Shown: positions 32,007 to 44,137, counted from the first letter of the stretch. The stretch is DNA of 64,000 nt from Gari tellinella (GCA_922989275.2 OV277861.1:45857623-45921622), one strand, 5' to 3'. Translations and numbers: made by a program. Notes: generated by a model not told the origin, from the letters alone.

Positions 32007-32306
32007 ATGAAAACAATCTACCAAATATTGTTCGCGGAATTCGTGTTGGTTGTCTCTATTGCTGCTGTCAAAAAAGTATTTGAACATTTTGAAGCATCAC
32101 GACGCAAACAAGGCGATGACGACATACCTCTGTATAGAGACTCGTACTCCTCGTGCCTGGACGAGTGCAGGGTACGTGGTTGGTGCACGGGGATATCGTA
32201 CAGCAAATCGACCACGTCCTGTATCGTGCATGGAGATAATACTATAGATACGCCGCTGTCAGGAAGCATAGGGTTCGTTTATTCTAAGAGGAGTTTGTGG
32301 AAAGAG
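32007..32306 (+). CDS. Tandem gene 1, exon 1: signal sequence and apple/PAN-like module
   Basis: Exon 1 encodes exactly 100 residues from ATG 32007. The start is supported by the paralogue, whose ATG aligns at 51351. Residues 1-21 are hydrophobic (ILFAEFVLVVSIAAV) and look like a signal peptide or signal anchor. A charged linker follows (RRKQGDDD). Then comes a cysteine module with Cys50, 54, 60 and 72 (CLDECRVRGWCTGISY), which resembles the core of apple/PAN domains. The donor GAG|GTAATT at 32306/32307 is in phase 0; reading through meets a stop five codons later. The paralogue has one extra cysteine (Ser93 is Cys there). By eye, 88 of 100 residues are identical. A family J MITE fragment begins about 18 nt past the donor. 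Confidence 0.85.
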
Positions 32307-33278
32307 GTAATTACAATATAAACTCGATCATTCGAACTCGCGTTAGCTCGAACATACCCACATTTCAAAGTTAAAACTAATTAGGCTTTTTTCTAGTGTT
32401 GAGGACAGGATGTCCACTTAAATCAGGTTGAAAGTAAAGCAGAATGCACATGAAGGCGCATTCTGCTTAACTTTCACCCTGCTTTAAGTTACCATCTGAT
32501 AAGATATAAAACATATTTTAAGCAAATATTTGAAATTAGGTGTTAAGTTCAGTAAACCCTTTTTCTATAGTTCTTTCAGTATCTAAAGGAGGTAAGTAAA
32601 CAAGAGTACTTCTTCATTGATATTCTGCTGTAATTTTCCTGTTTTAATCAGGTATCTCGTTGACTAATTAGAAATCTTTAAAGGAAAAAAATGTTTAGCG
32701 TAAACGCGTTTATTGGGGTTTTCACAAGTTTGACGATACCGGACCTTTAGTACGTGTACTCATTTTATGCAATAATCCTGAGAAAGAACCATGCTTGTTT
32801 ATATATAGGATATTACATTCGTGTTAATAATTTGTTGGATTTATTAAACGAGTCTTTTAGAAAACGATAAAAACGAATGTAATATTCTTTTTATAACATA
32901 ACCTAGAAAAGTTATTTATCGCAGTCGTTGAGGTCAAGTGAATGCTAAGCGCGATATAAGAAGATCTATACAGGAAAAAAGTTGTTCCAAATTAACCCCG
33001 TTCACTAGCATAATGTTTATGTTATTATATGTATTAATAAGCACTTTCATGTAGATCTAATATTGATTAATTACACCAACAATCTATAAATTGAATCTAC
33101 ATGATGGACTAAATTGAACGCATAGAACGCATTTTAATGACGTCACAAGTAACGACGCCGTGGCGTACCTCATTTGCATAGTTATTTAACTAGTTATATA
33201 TGACATTTAAACAACGGGTGTTATTCAACGCTCACACCGTCTGTTATGTTATAAGTATTTTTAATACATGTATTTCAG

Positions 33279-33366
33279 CAATGGATTACATGCGATGACC
33301 CCCGGTGCAATGGTACTATAACAGGGTGTAACGGTGGTTCTGCGACTGAAATTTGCACATACAAAG
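33279..33366 (+). CDS. Tandem gene 1, exon 2: four-cysteine module
   Basis: An 88-nt exon between acceptor TATTTCAG (ends 33278) and donor AAAG|GTAATC. It enters in phase 0 and leaves one base into a codon, which exactly fits exon 3 (G + AT = Asp). It encodes 29 residues with Cys105, 110, 117 and 126 in a GCNGGS-x-TEICTYK context. This module was not recognised as a named domain; it may complete the disulfides of the apple-like region. The paralogous exon (52851-52938) has the same length, phases and cysteines, with 23 of 29 residues identical by eye. Confidence 0.85.
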
Positions 33367-33579
33367 GTAATCTGGAAACCTTCCTCTCGCCAACCCCACC
33401 CTTAGTTGCAACAGCGCATCATAACAAACCACACGTGTCAACTATGTTTTGTACCGAGAACCAGCGCTTTAAATAGCCACTGCATTATATATGGTGTCCG
33501 CTATGTACAGGAAGCAGTCATTTGATGCCCGGTCCCGATAGCTAGTTTTTGAGAGCATAATTATAGTAATTGAACTCTC

Positions 33580-33581
<2 letters not shown>

Positions 33582-33630
<49 letters not shown>
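33582..33630 (+). repeat. (TG)n microsatellite
   Basis: About 24 TG dinucleotides in intron 2 of tandem gene 1, absent from the matching place in gene 2 (about 53420). Confidence 0.95.
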
Positions 33631-33633
<3 letters not shown>

Positions 33634-34746
33634 TCTGTCCGAGCGCACGAAATGGCCTTTGTTTGGTATGGAGAACAATAGATTCCATTCATTCCGCGAT
33701 TACGCTATTGTGTATTGTTAGGTATTGTGTACTGTTGGATACTTTTATAGTTTTAAACAGAAAAAAACCCCAACAAATGTCCATATGTGAGAACGTCTCT
33801 CCGCCCGTCTCCTTTTCTACGGAAGCTCATTGGGGACATTTTGTCTTAGCTCTAATGTCTTAGATCTTAGGTATTAGGTCTTAGGTATTACATCTTAGGT
33901 GTTAGGTATTATGAATTAGGTGTTCAGAAACGCGGCAAGATATGGCGGGAATTCAGCTAGCATCCATTTAGAACGGAACAGCGATATATATACGGTATAT
34001 TGGTATTTCCGACAAAAAAAAGAACACAATGCAGGTGAGTGATGTTTATTGAGCGGAATTGTAACAGCAATGGTTGAACTTGTTTACAATTATGATCGTT
34101 GTATTCGTTATTCTTTCTGTACGGGCTCCATAATAATGCGCTAAATTTCAAAGATGTAGGTCAACGAAAAGTTATTTTATAAAGGTTTAAGACCATGGTT
34201 CGAGAAAAACTAGAAAATTGTCGGTTTTGATGTGTAAGGGTCGTAGGAACAACGTGCTTCGCCCCAGACCAGTTAGATGATCTGAAATGTAATAAAAATG
34301 TCCAAAGAAATCGATGGCATAACTCAAAACAATGCCAGTGTCGTAGTATGATAGAGACGAGCGAAAACTTCCAGACTATTTTTTCTTCAAAATTTTACCC
34401 TATTTTTCAAGAATCATGAACTTGGTAGATCTGGTCGGTTTGTTACCTTGTCATTTCGTCCCCACATTGTTTTGACAATGTCCTGACACATTTTGTATAA
34501 CAAGCACCAATATTTTATTTTCCTTTGAATTTCCGAAGCGATTTATTAAAATATTATTTATGACGTTTTGAAATCGTATTAAAAACGCTAAATGAAGATT
34601 ATCGAGACAATTCTAATGAGTAGTGATACCATAGGAATAAAGATTTTAGTTTCAGAAATACTCTCCTTATCTGGAGCTCTGCTTTTTTTTTTTAAATAAC
34701 TGCTTTCTTTACAATTTAAGTGAGGGTTCACCCTGACATCAAATAT

Positions 34747-35000
34747 TTAACTCTTTCAACACAATTGACCTGTTTGAAATATACTCATTACATTTTGTAA
34801 TTACTCATTGAATTTGCAAACAGTTTAGACCCTGATCATAGGGCTCCTATAGGAACCCTATGATCAGGGTCTATATTGATTAGTAATTTAGACCAGTATT
34901 TATTAAACTACCTAGAATTCCAAGTAGACTGGCTCGTGTTTTTGGTAACTCAAATGATCCACAAGGGAACATAATAACTAATTAGTGTTGAAAAAATTAA
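34747..35000 (+). mobile_element. Family A hairpin MITE (complete)
   Basis: TTAACTCTTTCAACAC and AGTGTTGAAAAAATTAA are the ends, with TTAA on both sides. The hairpin is at about 34817-34884. It is nested in the 5.9-kb element. Confidence 0.82.
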
Positions 35001-35319
35001 CTTGATCATTGGTTCACATTCACTTTGAAGCCAAAGAAGTTATGTAATGATAATGACCATATTCTGTTTTCATATTTTTCAGAGAGCATATCATGGGATT
35101 CTCTTTGGAATGTGTACAATCTCCGGCTAGATTACAATAGATATTTGTGTTTTTTGTGTAATACATGTGATTAAACTTTTTATCAACAGTACTATAATAA
35201 AATGATATGAAAATATATTGTTTTAATTAACTATTCATGCATCCCTTTCATACACTACACCAATACAATTGGTGATTTTCCCTTTTCTCCACACTACCAG
35301 TGACTATTTATTGATGCTT

Positions 35320-35583
35320 TTAATCCTTTACCCAATAACCTGTTTCTAGTTTTGTGGACAGCTAGATGAGCACTGAAAACAGGTTTAAAGTAGAGCATAA
35401 TGTGTCTTAAGGCGCATTCCGCTTTACATTCAGCCTTCTTTAAGCTACCATCTGATAGGATATAAAAATATTTCTTTTGGTACATGTTTATGAGTGCACA
35501 AATTCAATTGAATTGAAACTATTTTTCAGTGCTGGAATGAATTAAATGCACTAAAAGGCACTTCAAAGGGGGAAGGGGGTTAA
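35320..35583 (+). mobile_element. Family B hairpin MITE
   Basis: It begins TTTAATCCTTTACCCAATAA and ends GGGGGAAGGGGGTTAA. The hairpin is at about 35375-35450, with several arm mismatches. It is nested in the 5.9-kb element. Confidence 0.7.
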
Positions 35584-35984
35584 AACACTAATACAGGTGG
35601 CAGCTTAAAACAAGATGAGAGTAAAACAGAAAGGAGCTTTCTGGTTAATTTTTATCTGACTGTATGCATGCCATTTTCTTAAACACAGAGTGGACAAATG
35701 GTGGTCAAACATTACAGTAACTAGGTCTGTGAAATATTGCAAAACTAATAGGCTAAATTTAATCAGTGTATAACGCTTAACATTGACAAAGTAAGAGAGT
35801 CTGCAGGTGTTTTTTTTTATCTCACCTTAGCAAAGCTCAGATGAGCTTTTGTGATACTTGAATATCCGTTGACAACAGTTCTAGAGACCACAGTTTTATC
35901 TAATGACAGGAATAGTTCAAAGTTGTTTATTTTTTATAAAAAGCGTATGAGTACAAGCTAAGCCTACAGGTCAGCTTATTACTA

Positions 35985-36235
35985 TAATAACACGTACGAC
36001 CTAATACGTAAGATCTAAGACATAATACGGAAGATCTAAGACGTAAGAACTAATACCTAAGACGTAAGACCTAAAATCTAAGACCTAAGAGGTAAGACCT
36101 AATATCTAAGATCTAAGACGTAAGACCTAATATCTAAGACCTAAGACGTAAGATCTAAGATGTAAGACCTAATATCTAAGACGTAAGACCCAATACCTAA
36201 TATCTAAGACCTAATACGTAAGACCTGATTTTCTA
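35985..36235. repeat. TAAGACCTAATAC simple repeat block
   Basis: About 250 bp built from 6-7 bp words of the form TAAGAC, CTAATA and GTAAGA. It matches the subterminal repeats of both TIRs of the 5.9-kb element (33860-33910 and 39565-39670), in the right-end orientation. Confidence 0.8.
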
Positions 36236-36554
36236 ACTATCTAATAGCTTTTTCTATTTCAAAGAAACATAAAAGCTATTGTCAGGACTCGTATCTTGAA
36301 TATCGACGTAGTTCAAATAAGTAGGGTTTGAGGAAAGCTCTAACACTGGCCATAACATTGAACCGCTACACCTAAAGCTTCGATCTCACTACGAATTATA
36401 TCATTTTGCCTTTTATCAATATTGTTTATCTGGAATTTTCCATTGAAATATTTTGACAAAATGTAATTCGGACTTAAAAATGATAAGTATGATAATGATA
36501 GAATTGTTCTAGGTATTGCGTTTGATGTTTTGATTAGTACAGTTTGTAACCGTA

Positions 36555-36700
36555 TGTCTCTGCGATTTTGCCTCCAAATGACAATTTTCGAAACTGATTT
36601 TTACCATTTTTGAACACAGTATGGTGTTAACTGTGTTCAGAAAAGGTAAAAACATTTTTGAAAAGGAAATTGTCATTTGGAGGCAAAATTGCAGATAGTG
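36555..36700. repeat. Internal palindrome of the 5.9-kb element
   Basis: GCGATTTTGCCTCCAAATGA pairs with TCATTTGGAGGCAAAATTGC, and GAACACAGTATGGTGTTAAC folds onto GTTAACTGTGTTC. Confidence 0.72.
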
Positions 36701-37312
36701 AAAAATATTGGATGACACAATTGCAGTTACTAACGTCCCTTGGAATTTGTATCAGGATATTGTGATATTGTAGAAATAGTAAAACTAAATGAACCAATAT
36801 GTATAATTATTTATTCATAAATATACAAACACGCATACATTCATTCGTATTCTAGTGATCTTATAAGGAGAATCTAAAGATTTTTGAGAACAAATTGGTG
36901 CTATAAGGACGTTTGTTGCAGCCACAAATGTCACTCCGGACACAAACGTTACAAACCTGCCACACATGTTACAGTTTGAAAATGTTGGTCAAAAATAAAT
37001 AAGCCACAAATGTAACAAACCTGTCACAAATGTGGCCACATGTGTGGCAGGTTTGTAACACCTGTGCCTAGCATTATTATTAAATAAAGTCTCAGATTAT
37101 AACATTTGTGGCAGAGTAACATTTGTGTCCGTAACAGAAGTTACCCAATCAGATTTTTAAGTTCATATACACGTTCATAACAAATGTTTTGACACACTTG
37201 ATAGTTATTTTTTCCTCAGGATCCAATACTTCAAATACCCTACCCATTCATAAAGCCGTCACAAAGAATCATACTATTGTGGGTTAAACGTTTCTTCAAC
37301 GAGAACAAGGAG

Positions 37313-38312
37313 TTATCTGTATAATTGTAAAACCCTCTGATCATTTACAGGTTCTTGTAGATCTGGCTTGAGAAGCCTTGCAAGACATTCAAAGTATTGG
37401 CTGCACCTTTGCCTTTGCGAGGCATTCATTTCACAGCATAACTGCACATCTTTTCTATTTACGTTGCTGCCAAGGTTATGACCACCAAATACTTCGGGAA
37501 CATAGTACATACATCAAATCTGGTTTGCCTGTTGGTGTTTCGGCATTCCTTTGCCGGCGGATTGAATGAAGATTCCAGTGAACTGCTATTCTGTCTAGCT
37601 CCGCATGAATGACATACATGTATGTGAAACAAAACTTTAAACATTCAACGTGAATTGGATTCATTTCGTCATATTCACCGCTGTCTTTTAGATCTTTAAA
37701 AATCCAATTCCCCGCATCTTAATGTTCCCCACCAAGCTTATATTCGTTGATTAGATACACTTCTTCCATATACAAAACTTTTTAGGCCAGCCATTCTGTC
37801 GTTGTCGTTGTACCGGATAAAAGATATGTTTTTCTAAGGGCGATGCCCTCTGGGTCAAGTTGTCTCATAATTGACAGTACTTTCCTACATGGTACTCGTA
37901 ACTTATGGTCATTCACCAGACGTTTCCACAGGTTTCGATAACCAACACACTTGCCGCTGTTTTCAATTTCTTGTAATATGTAATTTGCCACAGTATCGTC
38001 AGGTGTGTACATGTATCGTCGTCTCAGGTTGGTACGTTTCAGTACTCTCTTTAGCTGACGGAGCGATATTCTTATATTGTTCACCACGAATAACAGAAGG
38101 ACGATTTCAGAGTATGTAAACCCACAAAAGAAATATTGAACGATCAAATCAAGTCTAGTACTAGTTCCCGTCTGTAGTACATTAGATGGCACAACTGCAG
38201 TTGCTCGGGACCATTGGAATATGAACAAGGATATCATCGTCACAGCATTTGCCTGAAAATGTACAAAAATATAAAAATATGAATATGTTTTAATTAACTT
38301 ACAATCAAACAT
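37313..38312 (-). pseudogene. Decayed integrase-type transposase gene
   Basis: The N-terminal part (37782-38312) is open for 176 codons. It contains a helix-turn-helix region (YFFCGFTYSEIVLLLFV, ISLRQLKRVLK) and GYRNLWKRL followed by RQLDPEGIALRK. This order matches the rve-type integrase-core proteins common in fish and invertebrate genomes (GYRWM..., then ...LDPEGVELRRR, then the DDE core). The reading then stops at TAA, and the catalytic core expected next is missing. The C-terminal remnant appears at 37313-37600 as TGKPDLMY and PEVFGGHNLGSNVNRKDVQL, split by a small frameshift near 37510. It is non-functional: the catalytic segment is deleted and the frame broken. Its place inside the 5.9-kb TIR element suggests it is that element's former transposase. 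The superfamily assignment is from memory. Confidence 0.68.
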
Positions 38313-38552
38313 ACATATACATTATACACTGCCCTCCAAAAGTGTCTTCACACTAAACACCTGATCCCTATAGTATCACTGCTTTAAGGTCGTGGATAAC
38401 CTATAGGTTCATGTTTTCAAGGCGTTTATCTGCAATAATTGTCACCAAGAGCCTCAACTGAATCATATGAGGGAACTTTCAGTATGTGTTTTCTCAATTG
38501 TTATGGTAAAACAAAAGAAAAAAGATTTATGTTCGAACCAACAAATGATAAT

Positions 38553-38622
38553 AGTCAGGCTCGAACCACGGACCTCTGGGTTACGAACCCTGCACTCTTC
38601 CATTATGCCAGGGACCGATATA
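38553..38622 (-). repeat. tRNA-like sequence inside the 5.9-kb element
   Basis: On the minus strand GGTCCCTGGCATAATGGAAG gives an A-box-like start. GGGTTCGTAACCC forms an anticodon-like stem-loop (CGT), and GTGGTTCGAGCC is a B box. The acceptor and T stems pair poorly, so a functional tRNA is unlikely. Confidence 0.5.
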
Positions 38623-40474
38623 AAAGCAAGATAACAAAAGGTAATGACTAGGCCAGTGTTCTAGTCTTCATATAGTGGTTTTTGATACGATTTCAAATCG
38701 TCATAAATAATATTTTAATAAATCGCTTCGGAATTCAAAGGAAAAAAAATACTGCTGCTTGCTATACAAAATTTGTTAGGACATTGTCAAAACAATGTGA
38801 TGACGAAATGACAAGGTAACAAAACGACCAGATCTACCAAAATGGTCATTTGTCCAAGGTCAAACACTGTTTAAGGAATCAAGAACATCACAGAAACTTA
38901 CTATAGCTCTGAAATTTTAATGGTTTTGTTTTTCTGAAGTACCTAACTACCGACTCGAGGGATCGATTGCATTCAATTTTACTTTTCGTTGCTTTTTTAA
39001 GCAGTTGAAGTTGTTTACGTCTGAAAATTTCTGACATTCTGAAGGGTTGCACGGGGTTTTTGGTGCCAAGTAGACTTAGGCATTAGTTAAAATTAATGTA
39101 AGGGTCCGGAGTCGGTAGATGAATGGATGCTTATCATGTACATATACTTTGTGACACGAATTTATTTTTAATTAAAAAAGTTTATAATTCTTGAAAAATA
39201 TGGTAAAATTTTGAAAAAAAAAGTCTGGAAGTTTGGGCTCGTCTTTTGACATTTTATTACATTTCAGATCATCTTACTGGTCTGGGGCGAATCATATTGT
39301 CCCCACGCCCCTTTGAACACCAAGACCGACACTTTTCCAGTATTCCTCGAACCATGGCCTTTAACCTTTATAAAATAACTTTTCGGTGACCTACACCTTT
39401 AAAATTTAGCATATATGTAGCTCATACAGTAAGAATAATGAATCTTACGATCATAGTAGTTAACAAGTTAATCTTGTTCAACAGTTGCACGTAATAAGCC
39501 TCATTCACCTGCATTGTGTTCTTTTTTTGTCTGAATTCCCGCCTTTTCTTGCCGAGTTTCTGAACACCTGATACATAATACCTAAGACCTAAGATCTAAT
39601 AGCTAAGACCTAATACCTAATACCTAAGATATAATACCTAAGACCTAATACCTTAGATCTAAGACATTAGAGCTAAGACAAAATGTCCCCAATGAGCTTC
39701 CGTAGTTTAGGGTCTATTTGCTGTTCTATATAACGAGGGTATTTCGAAAACAATATATATTTCTGCTTTAATCCCTATGGTGTCACTACTCATTAGAATC
39801 GTCTCGAAGATTATAATAAGTTGCAACACCATAGGATTTGGTGTTAAAATAAGTGTGAAAATGTTGGATTTGTTCAGTTTACTTCCCCTTATCTAGAGCT
39901 CTGACATAAGTTAGGGATACCAAATGTTGTGCGAGTACATTTCGGGGTGGCAAAATGTACCGTAACGTTTTCAAGTCATTATGGCCTTGACTATGATATT
40001 GTGGCATGGTTCTGACAGATAAAATTAATTTATATTGTGCTACAAGCCTCTAAGCCAAAGTGCTCAAGGTGAGCTTTTGTGATACCCTCTCTTGCCGTCG
40101 TCCGTATTTATGTCCGTCAGCAATTGTAAACGACTTCTCTGAAACAAATAGTCCAAAAGTATCCAAACTTGGTCAGATACCTTCTGTTGAATTGAGCTTC
40201 GAAAGTTGTTCAAAGAATGGTCTTGTTGCCGTGGCAACTGTGAAATCTATGAAAAATGTCTTCCCCGAAACCACTGGTATGATTATGGTTTTCACCAAAA
40301 TGTTTCTCAATTTGTTCACAGAATTTTTATCCGTAAAAAACATGGCCGCCAGATGGCTAGGTCACTTTCCGTAATCGGTAATATTGAGTTAAAAGTTATT
40401 AAGAACCTTCTAAAAGTTGTTAGTTTGGCTATATCTTTATAAGATTTTCAGTGCCATGTCTTTGATAAAGTTCA

Positions 40475-40718
40475 GGGGCCCGTTTCATAAAACTTCTTAC
40501 GACAAATGATGTCGTAAGTCAAAACTTTAAAATACATTTAATCTGTGATTTCTCTATCTAATCCTGTCTTGTGACATCTTTTTGGAATCGTCTTTTCAAG
40601 ACGATTCCAAAAAGATGTCACAAGACAGGATTAGATGGAGAAATAAATAATAATTGAGACTTTTATAATCTGACTTACGACAACATTTGTCGTAAGAAGT
40701 TTTATGAAACGGGCACCA
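40475..40718. mobile_element. Family H TIR MITE in intron 2 of gene 1
   Basis: GGGGCCCGTTTCATAAAACT and AGTTTTATGAAACGGGCACC are near-perfect TIRs. The interior is almost palindromic (ATCCTGTCTTGTGACATC and complement around TCTTTTCAAGACGATTC). A family H copy also lies in intron 2 of gene 2 but at a different position. Confidence 0.85.
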
Positions 40719-40719
40719 G

Positions 40720-41330
40720 GTCATACATGAATATAGGTACTGTCAGGACATGAAATAGGTCATTAGGTTGAATCACAAGAAGACCTTTGGCCACTCCCTA
40801 GGTCATATTTTAATTCCAATCTATTTGATGTTCGTTAAGAATTATTTTCTTGACATAAACTAAGCAATATACGAATATGGGTTACACGTGGTTAAAAAGT
40901 AGGTCAGTAGGTCAAAACATATAAAAAGTTTCTAAATACTCTTGGAGCCATATTTTAGCCACAACCTCACAACACTTGCAGAATTATCAACATGACAAAC
41001 TCTAGGCAATGTAGTCATGTGAATGACATGGGGTTAAAAAATAGGCCAGCAGGTCAAATCATAGGAAAAGCTTCAGGGTACTCTAAGGCCAATGCTTTTG
41101 CCCTAATGTCACGAAACAGGCTCAGAATTATCACCTTGACAAAGTCTAGGTAAAGTATGAATATATGTATATGGGCTATGTCGGACTAAAAAGTAGGTAA
41201 GTAGACCAAACAATACAAAATGCTTCTGAACACTTAAGAAATCACATTTATAGCACTAAAAAAATGATCACTTTCACATGAATGTCGGTAATTTAGGGTC
41301 ATAAAGTCAAATGTTAGAAGAGGCTTCTGA
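40720..41330 (+). repeat. Intronic tandem repeat with TAGGTCAGTAGGTCAAA motif
   Basis: The motif AAAAAGTAGGTCAGTAGGTC and variants recur at about 40892, 41031 and 41186 in units of roughly 140-155 bp, with AATTATCA-x-x-TGACAAA blocks. The matching stretch in gene 2 is about 54760-55310. Confidence 0.75.
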
Positions 41331-41442
41331 AGACAACCGTGTGGATATTTCAGTTTCTCATTTCTCAAGCGAGCGCTTCAGAGTCTCATGGCACTCTTGT
41401 TTTCTATAACATTTTCTATAAACAGCCCTACAAATACACACA

Positions 41443-41673
41443 CACTCTTTCAACACCACTTGCCTGTTTAAATATACTCTTTACAATTGCAAACTGTTTA
41501 GACCGAGATCAGAGGGCTCCTATAGGAGCCCTCTGATCTCGGTCTACATTGTTTGCTAATATATCTAGCAGTGTTTACTTCCAAGTAGACTCATTCATGT
41601 TTTTGTAACAAAAAAGATCCACAAGGGAACATAATAACCAACTAATAGGTACTTAGCGTTGAATGAGTTCACT
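41443..41673 (+). mobile_element. Family A hairpin MITE just before exon 3 of gene 1
   Basis: CACTCTTTCAACACCACTTG and TTAGCGTTGAATGAGTTCA are mutated family ends. The hairpin at about 41489-41556 has arms TTAGACCGAGATCAGAGGGC and complement, with the pair changed from CTGA to GAGA in both arms. It ends 65 bp before the exon acceptor and is not present before exon 3 of gene 2. Confidence 0.78.
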
Positions 41674-41738
41674 GGTCATTTATCAAAAATGGATTAACAT
41701 AGAATGGGACATTGTTTGTACATGTGCATTATTTTCAG

Positions 41739-43393
41739 ATTGTCCATTACCAACTGTGACAGATGCTAATATAGAACTACATGGTAATCTACGAAATGTT
41801 GGTGCGAAAATTGCCTTCAAGTGTGTGACAAACTATCAGTTAATTGGAGAAAAGACGATAAAATGTGTGAAAGGGCCATTTCAAGCAAACTGGCATGCTC
41901 CGTTTCCGTCATGTGTCATTGAAGGCATGACGTCATCTTCATCAACTGATCCTACTACAACTACAGTTTCGACAACCACTGAACCTACTACAACCACCAC
42001 ACCAACAACCACTGAACCTACTACACCCACTACACCGACAACCACTGAACCTACTACAACCACCACACCGACAACCACTGAACCTACTACAACCACCACA
42101 CCGACAACCACTGAACCTACTACAACCACCACACCAACAACCACTGAACCTACTACAACCACTACACCGACAACCACTGAACCTACTACAACCACCACAC
42201 CGACAACCACTGAACCTACTACAACCACTACACCGACTACCACTGAACCTACTACAACCACTACACCGACAACCACTGAACCTACTACAACCACCACACC
42301 AACAACCACTGAACCTACTACAACTACCACACCGACAACCACTGAACCTACTGCAACTACTACACCGACAACCACTGAACCTACTACAACCACCACACCG
42401 ACAACCACTGAACCTACTACAACCGCAACACCGACTACCACTGAACCTACTACAACCACCACACCGACTACCACTGAACCTACTACAACCACTACACCGA
42501 CAACCACTGAACCTACTACAACCACCACACCGACAACCACTGAACCTACTACATCCATCACACCGACAACCACTGAACCTATTACAACCACCACGCCGAC
42601 AACCACTGACCCTACTACAACCACCACACCGACAACCACTGAACCTACTACAACCACCACATCGACAACCACTGAACCTCCTTCAACCACCACACCGACA
42701 ATCACTGAACCTACTACAACCACCACACTGACAACCACTGAACCTACTACAACCACCACACCGACTACCACTGCATCTACTACAACCACCACATCGACAA
42801 CCACTGAACCTCCTTCAACCACCACACCTACAATCACTGAACCTACTACAACCACCACACCGACAATCACTGAACCTACTACAACCACCACACCGACAAC
42901 CACTGAACCTACTACAACCACCACATCGACAACCACTGAACCTCCTTCAACCACCACACCGACAACCACTGAACCTACTACAACAACCACACCGACAACC
43001 ACTGAACCTACTACAACCACCACACCGACTACAACTGAATCTACTACAACCACCACATCGACAACCACTGAACCTCCTTCAACCACCACACCGACAATCA
43101 CTGAACCTACTACAACCACCATACTGACAACCACCGAACCTACTACAACCACCACACCGACAACCACTGAACCTACTACCACCACACCGACAACCACTGA
43201 ACCTACTACAACCACCACACCGACAACCACTGAACCTACTACCACCACACCGACAACTACTGAACCTACTACAACCACCACACCGACAACCAGCGAACCT
43301 ACTACAACCACCGCACTCCCTGATGATATTACACAAACCACGACGTCCACAACTACTGATCTTACAACAACACCAAACTCAGGGATGGGGTGA
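41739..43393 (+). CDS. Tandem gene 1, exon 3: sushi domain and Thr/Pro mucin array
   Basis: The exon follows acceptor TTATTTTCAG (ends 41738) and is entered one base into a codon. Joined to exons 1-2 it gives a 680-residue protein. Residues 130-190 form one sushi/CCP domain: Cys131, Cys158, Cys172, Trp181 and Cys188, with DCPLPTV at the start and FPSCVI at the end. Then follow about 41 copies of an 11-residue unit, consensus PTTTEPTTTTT (33 bp, 41945-43320), an ideal target for mucin-type O-glycosylation. The tail TDLTTTPNSGMG ends at TGA with no transmembrane segment or GPI-type tail, so the product is probably secreted. A donor-like ATGG|GGTGAAT overlaps the stop, leaving a small chance of further exons. 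Binding partner unknown; a mucus, matrix or immune-recognition role is inference. Confidence 0.88.
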
Positions 43394-43537
43394 ATTATTT
43401 GAGAATGTTATACATTTCATTATAATTACATTACACATTGCATGTTTGTTTCAAGCTTTGATGATAATCCAAAACCATGACAGAAATATAACTAATAAGC
43501 TTTATTACGCAGCTTATACTGACCCCCTTATATATTC

Positions 43538-43554
43538 AATAAATGTTGAATAAA
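43538..43554 (+). promoter_or_regulatory. Poly(A) signals of tandem gene 1
   Basis: Two AATAAA hexamers, at 43538-43543 and 43549-43554, lie about 145-160 nt after the stop codon. They support exon 3 as the terminal exon. Confidence 0.65.
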
Positions 43555-43847
43555 AACATGATAATTAGAAAAAAAATCTTTCAAACAATAACGATATATG
43601 TATAATGACAATACACATTCATTGCTCTCTTATATTCAGCCGTTGACCGTTCAGATTTTAATAAATCTTGAACATGTTTAAGAAAATGAGTTTAACTACA
43701 AATACATTGCATTGCATGACGCTTGCTTTTAGTTTCGTTGCATTAAAAAAGCAGAACGTTTCCACTACAACAACATAATCCGCCTAGCTCCCTCAAGGTC
43801 AATGTCGTCAAGTTTGTTTTCTTGGTTTTAGACTGTTACACAGTTGA

Positions 43848-44020
43848 GCCAGGAGCCCTTCTTATGCAATGTCGTACTACCAATATTGTCGTCAGTCAGA
43901 TTCTAAACTACTCAATTAATATTTATTTCTCCATGTTATCATGTCTTGTGATATCTCTTTGCAAAGACGATTCCAACGAGATATCACAAGACAGGGTTAT
44001 AATTATGGAGAAATAAGATT
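43848..44020. mobile_element. Family H MITE, degraded
   Basis: GTCGTCAGTCAGATTCTAAA, TTTATTTCTCCATGTTATCA and the palindromic ATATCTCTTTGCAAAGACGA / GAGATATCACAAGACAGGG blocks match family H. The terminal repeats are eroded. Confidence 0.6.
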
Positions 44021-44137
44021 GCGCCATTTGTAGGGAAAGTGGTAAACAGACAATGTTGCATGGGGATGAAAATATTATAGCAGACAATAAGATTGGCGAA
44101 GTGATATACAGTTTTCCCTCTCTACAACGACACCTAA

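Larger units (their letters stand above)
33817..39705 (-). mobile_element. 5.9-kb long-TIR element in intron 2 of gene 1
   Basis: CTACGGAAGCTCATTGGGGA at the left is mirrored by TCCCCAATGAGCTTCCGTAG at the right. Similarity between the arms continues inward for several hundred bases: TAGGTATTAGGTCTTAGG repeats, AAGAACACAATGCAGGTGA at 34021 with TCACCTGCATTGTGTTCTT at about 39505, and the CAGACCAGTTAGATGATCTG block. Flanking CTCCTTTT and TTTAGGGTCTATTT join in gene 2 as an empty site at about 53446. The interior holds a decayed integrase gene (37313-38312), a family A MITE, a family B MITE and a third block of TAAGACCTAA repeats. Autonomy is lost. Confidence 0.85.

Noticed and set aside
27594..38622. 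Candidate tRNA genes at 27594, 28018 and 38553 (and 18432)
   Set aside because: A and B boxes are present but acceptor stems do not close and T stems are poor. SINE heads or pseudo-tRNAs fit better.
41663..41738. Extension of gene 1 exon 3 upstream to an ATG at 41663
   Set aside because: A clear TTATTTTCAG acceptor at 41738 and the split Asp codon fit exon 2 exactly, and gene 2 shares the acceptor but not the upstream sequence. The extension is intron.
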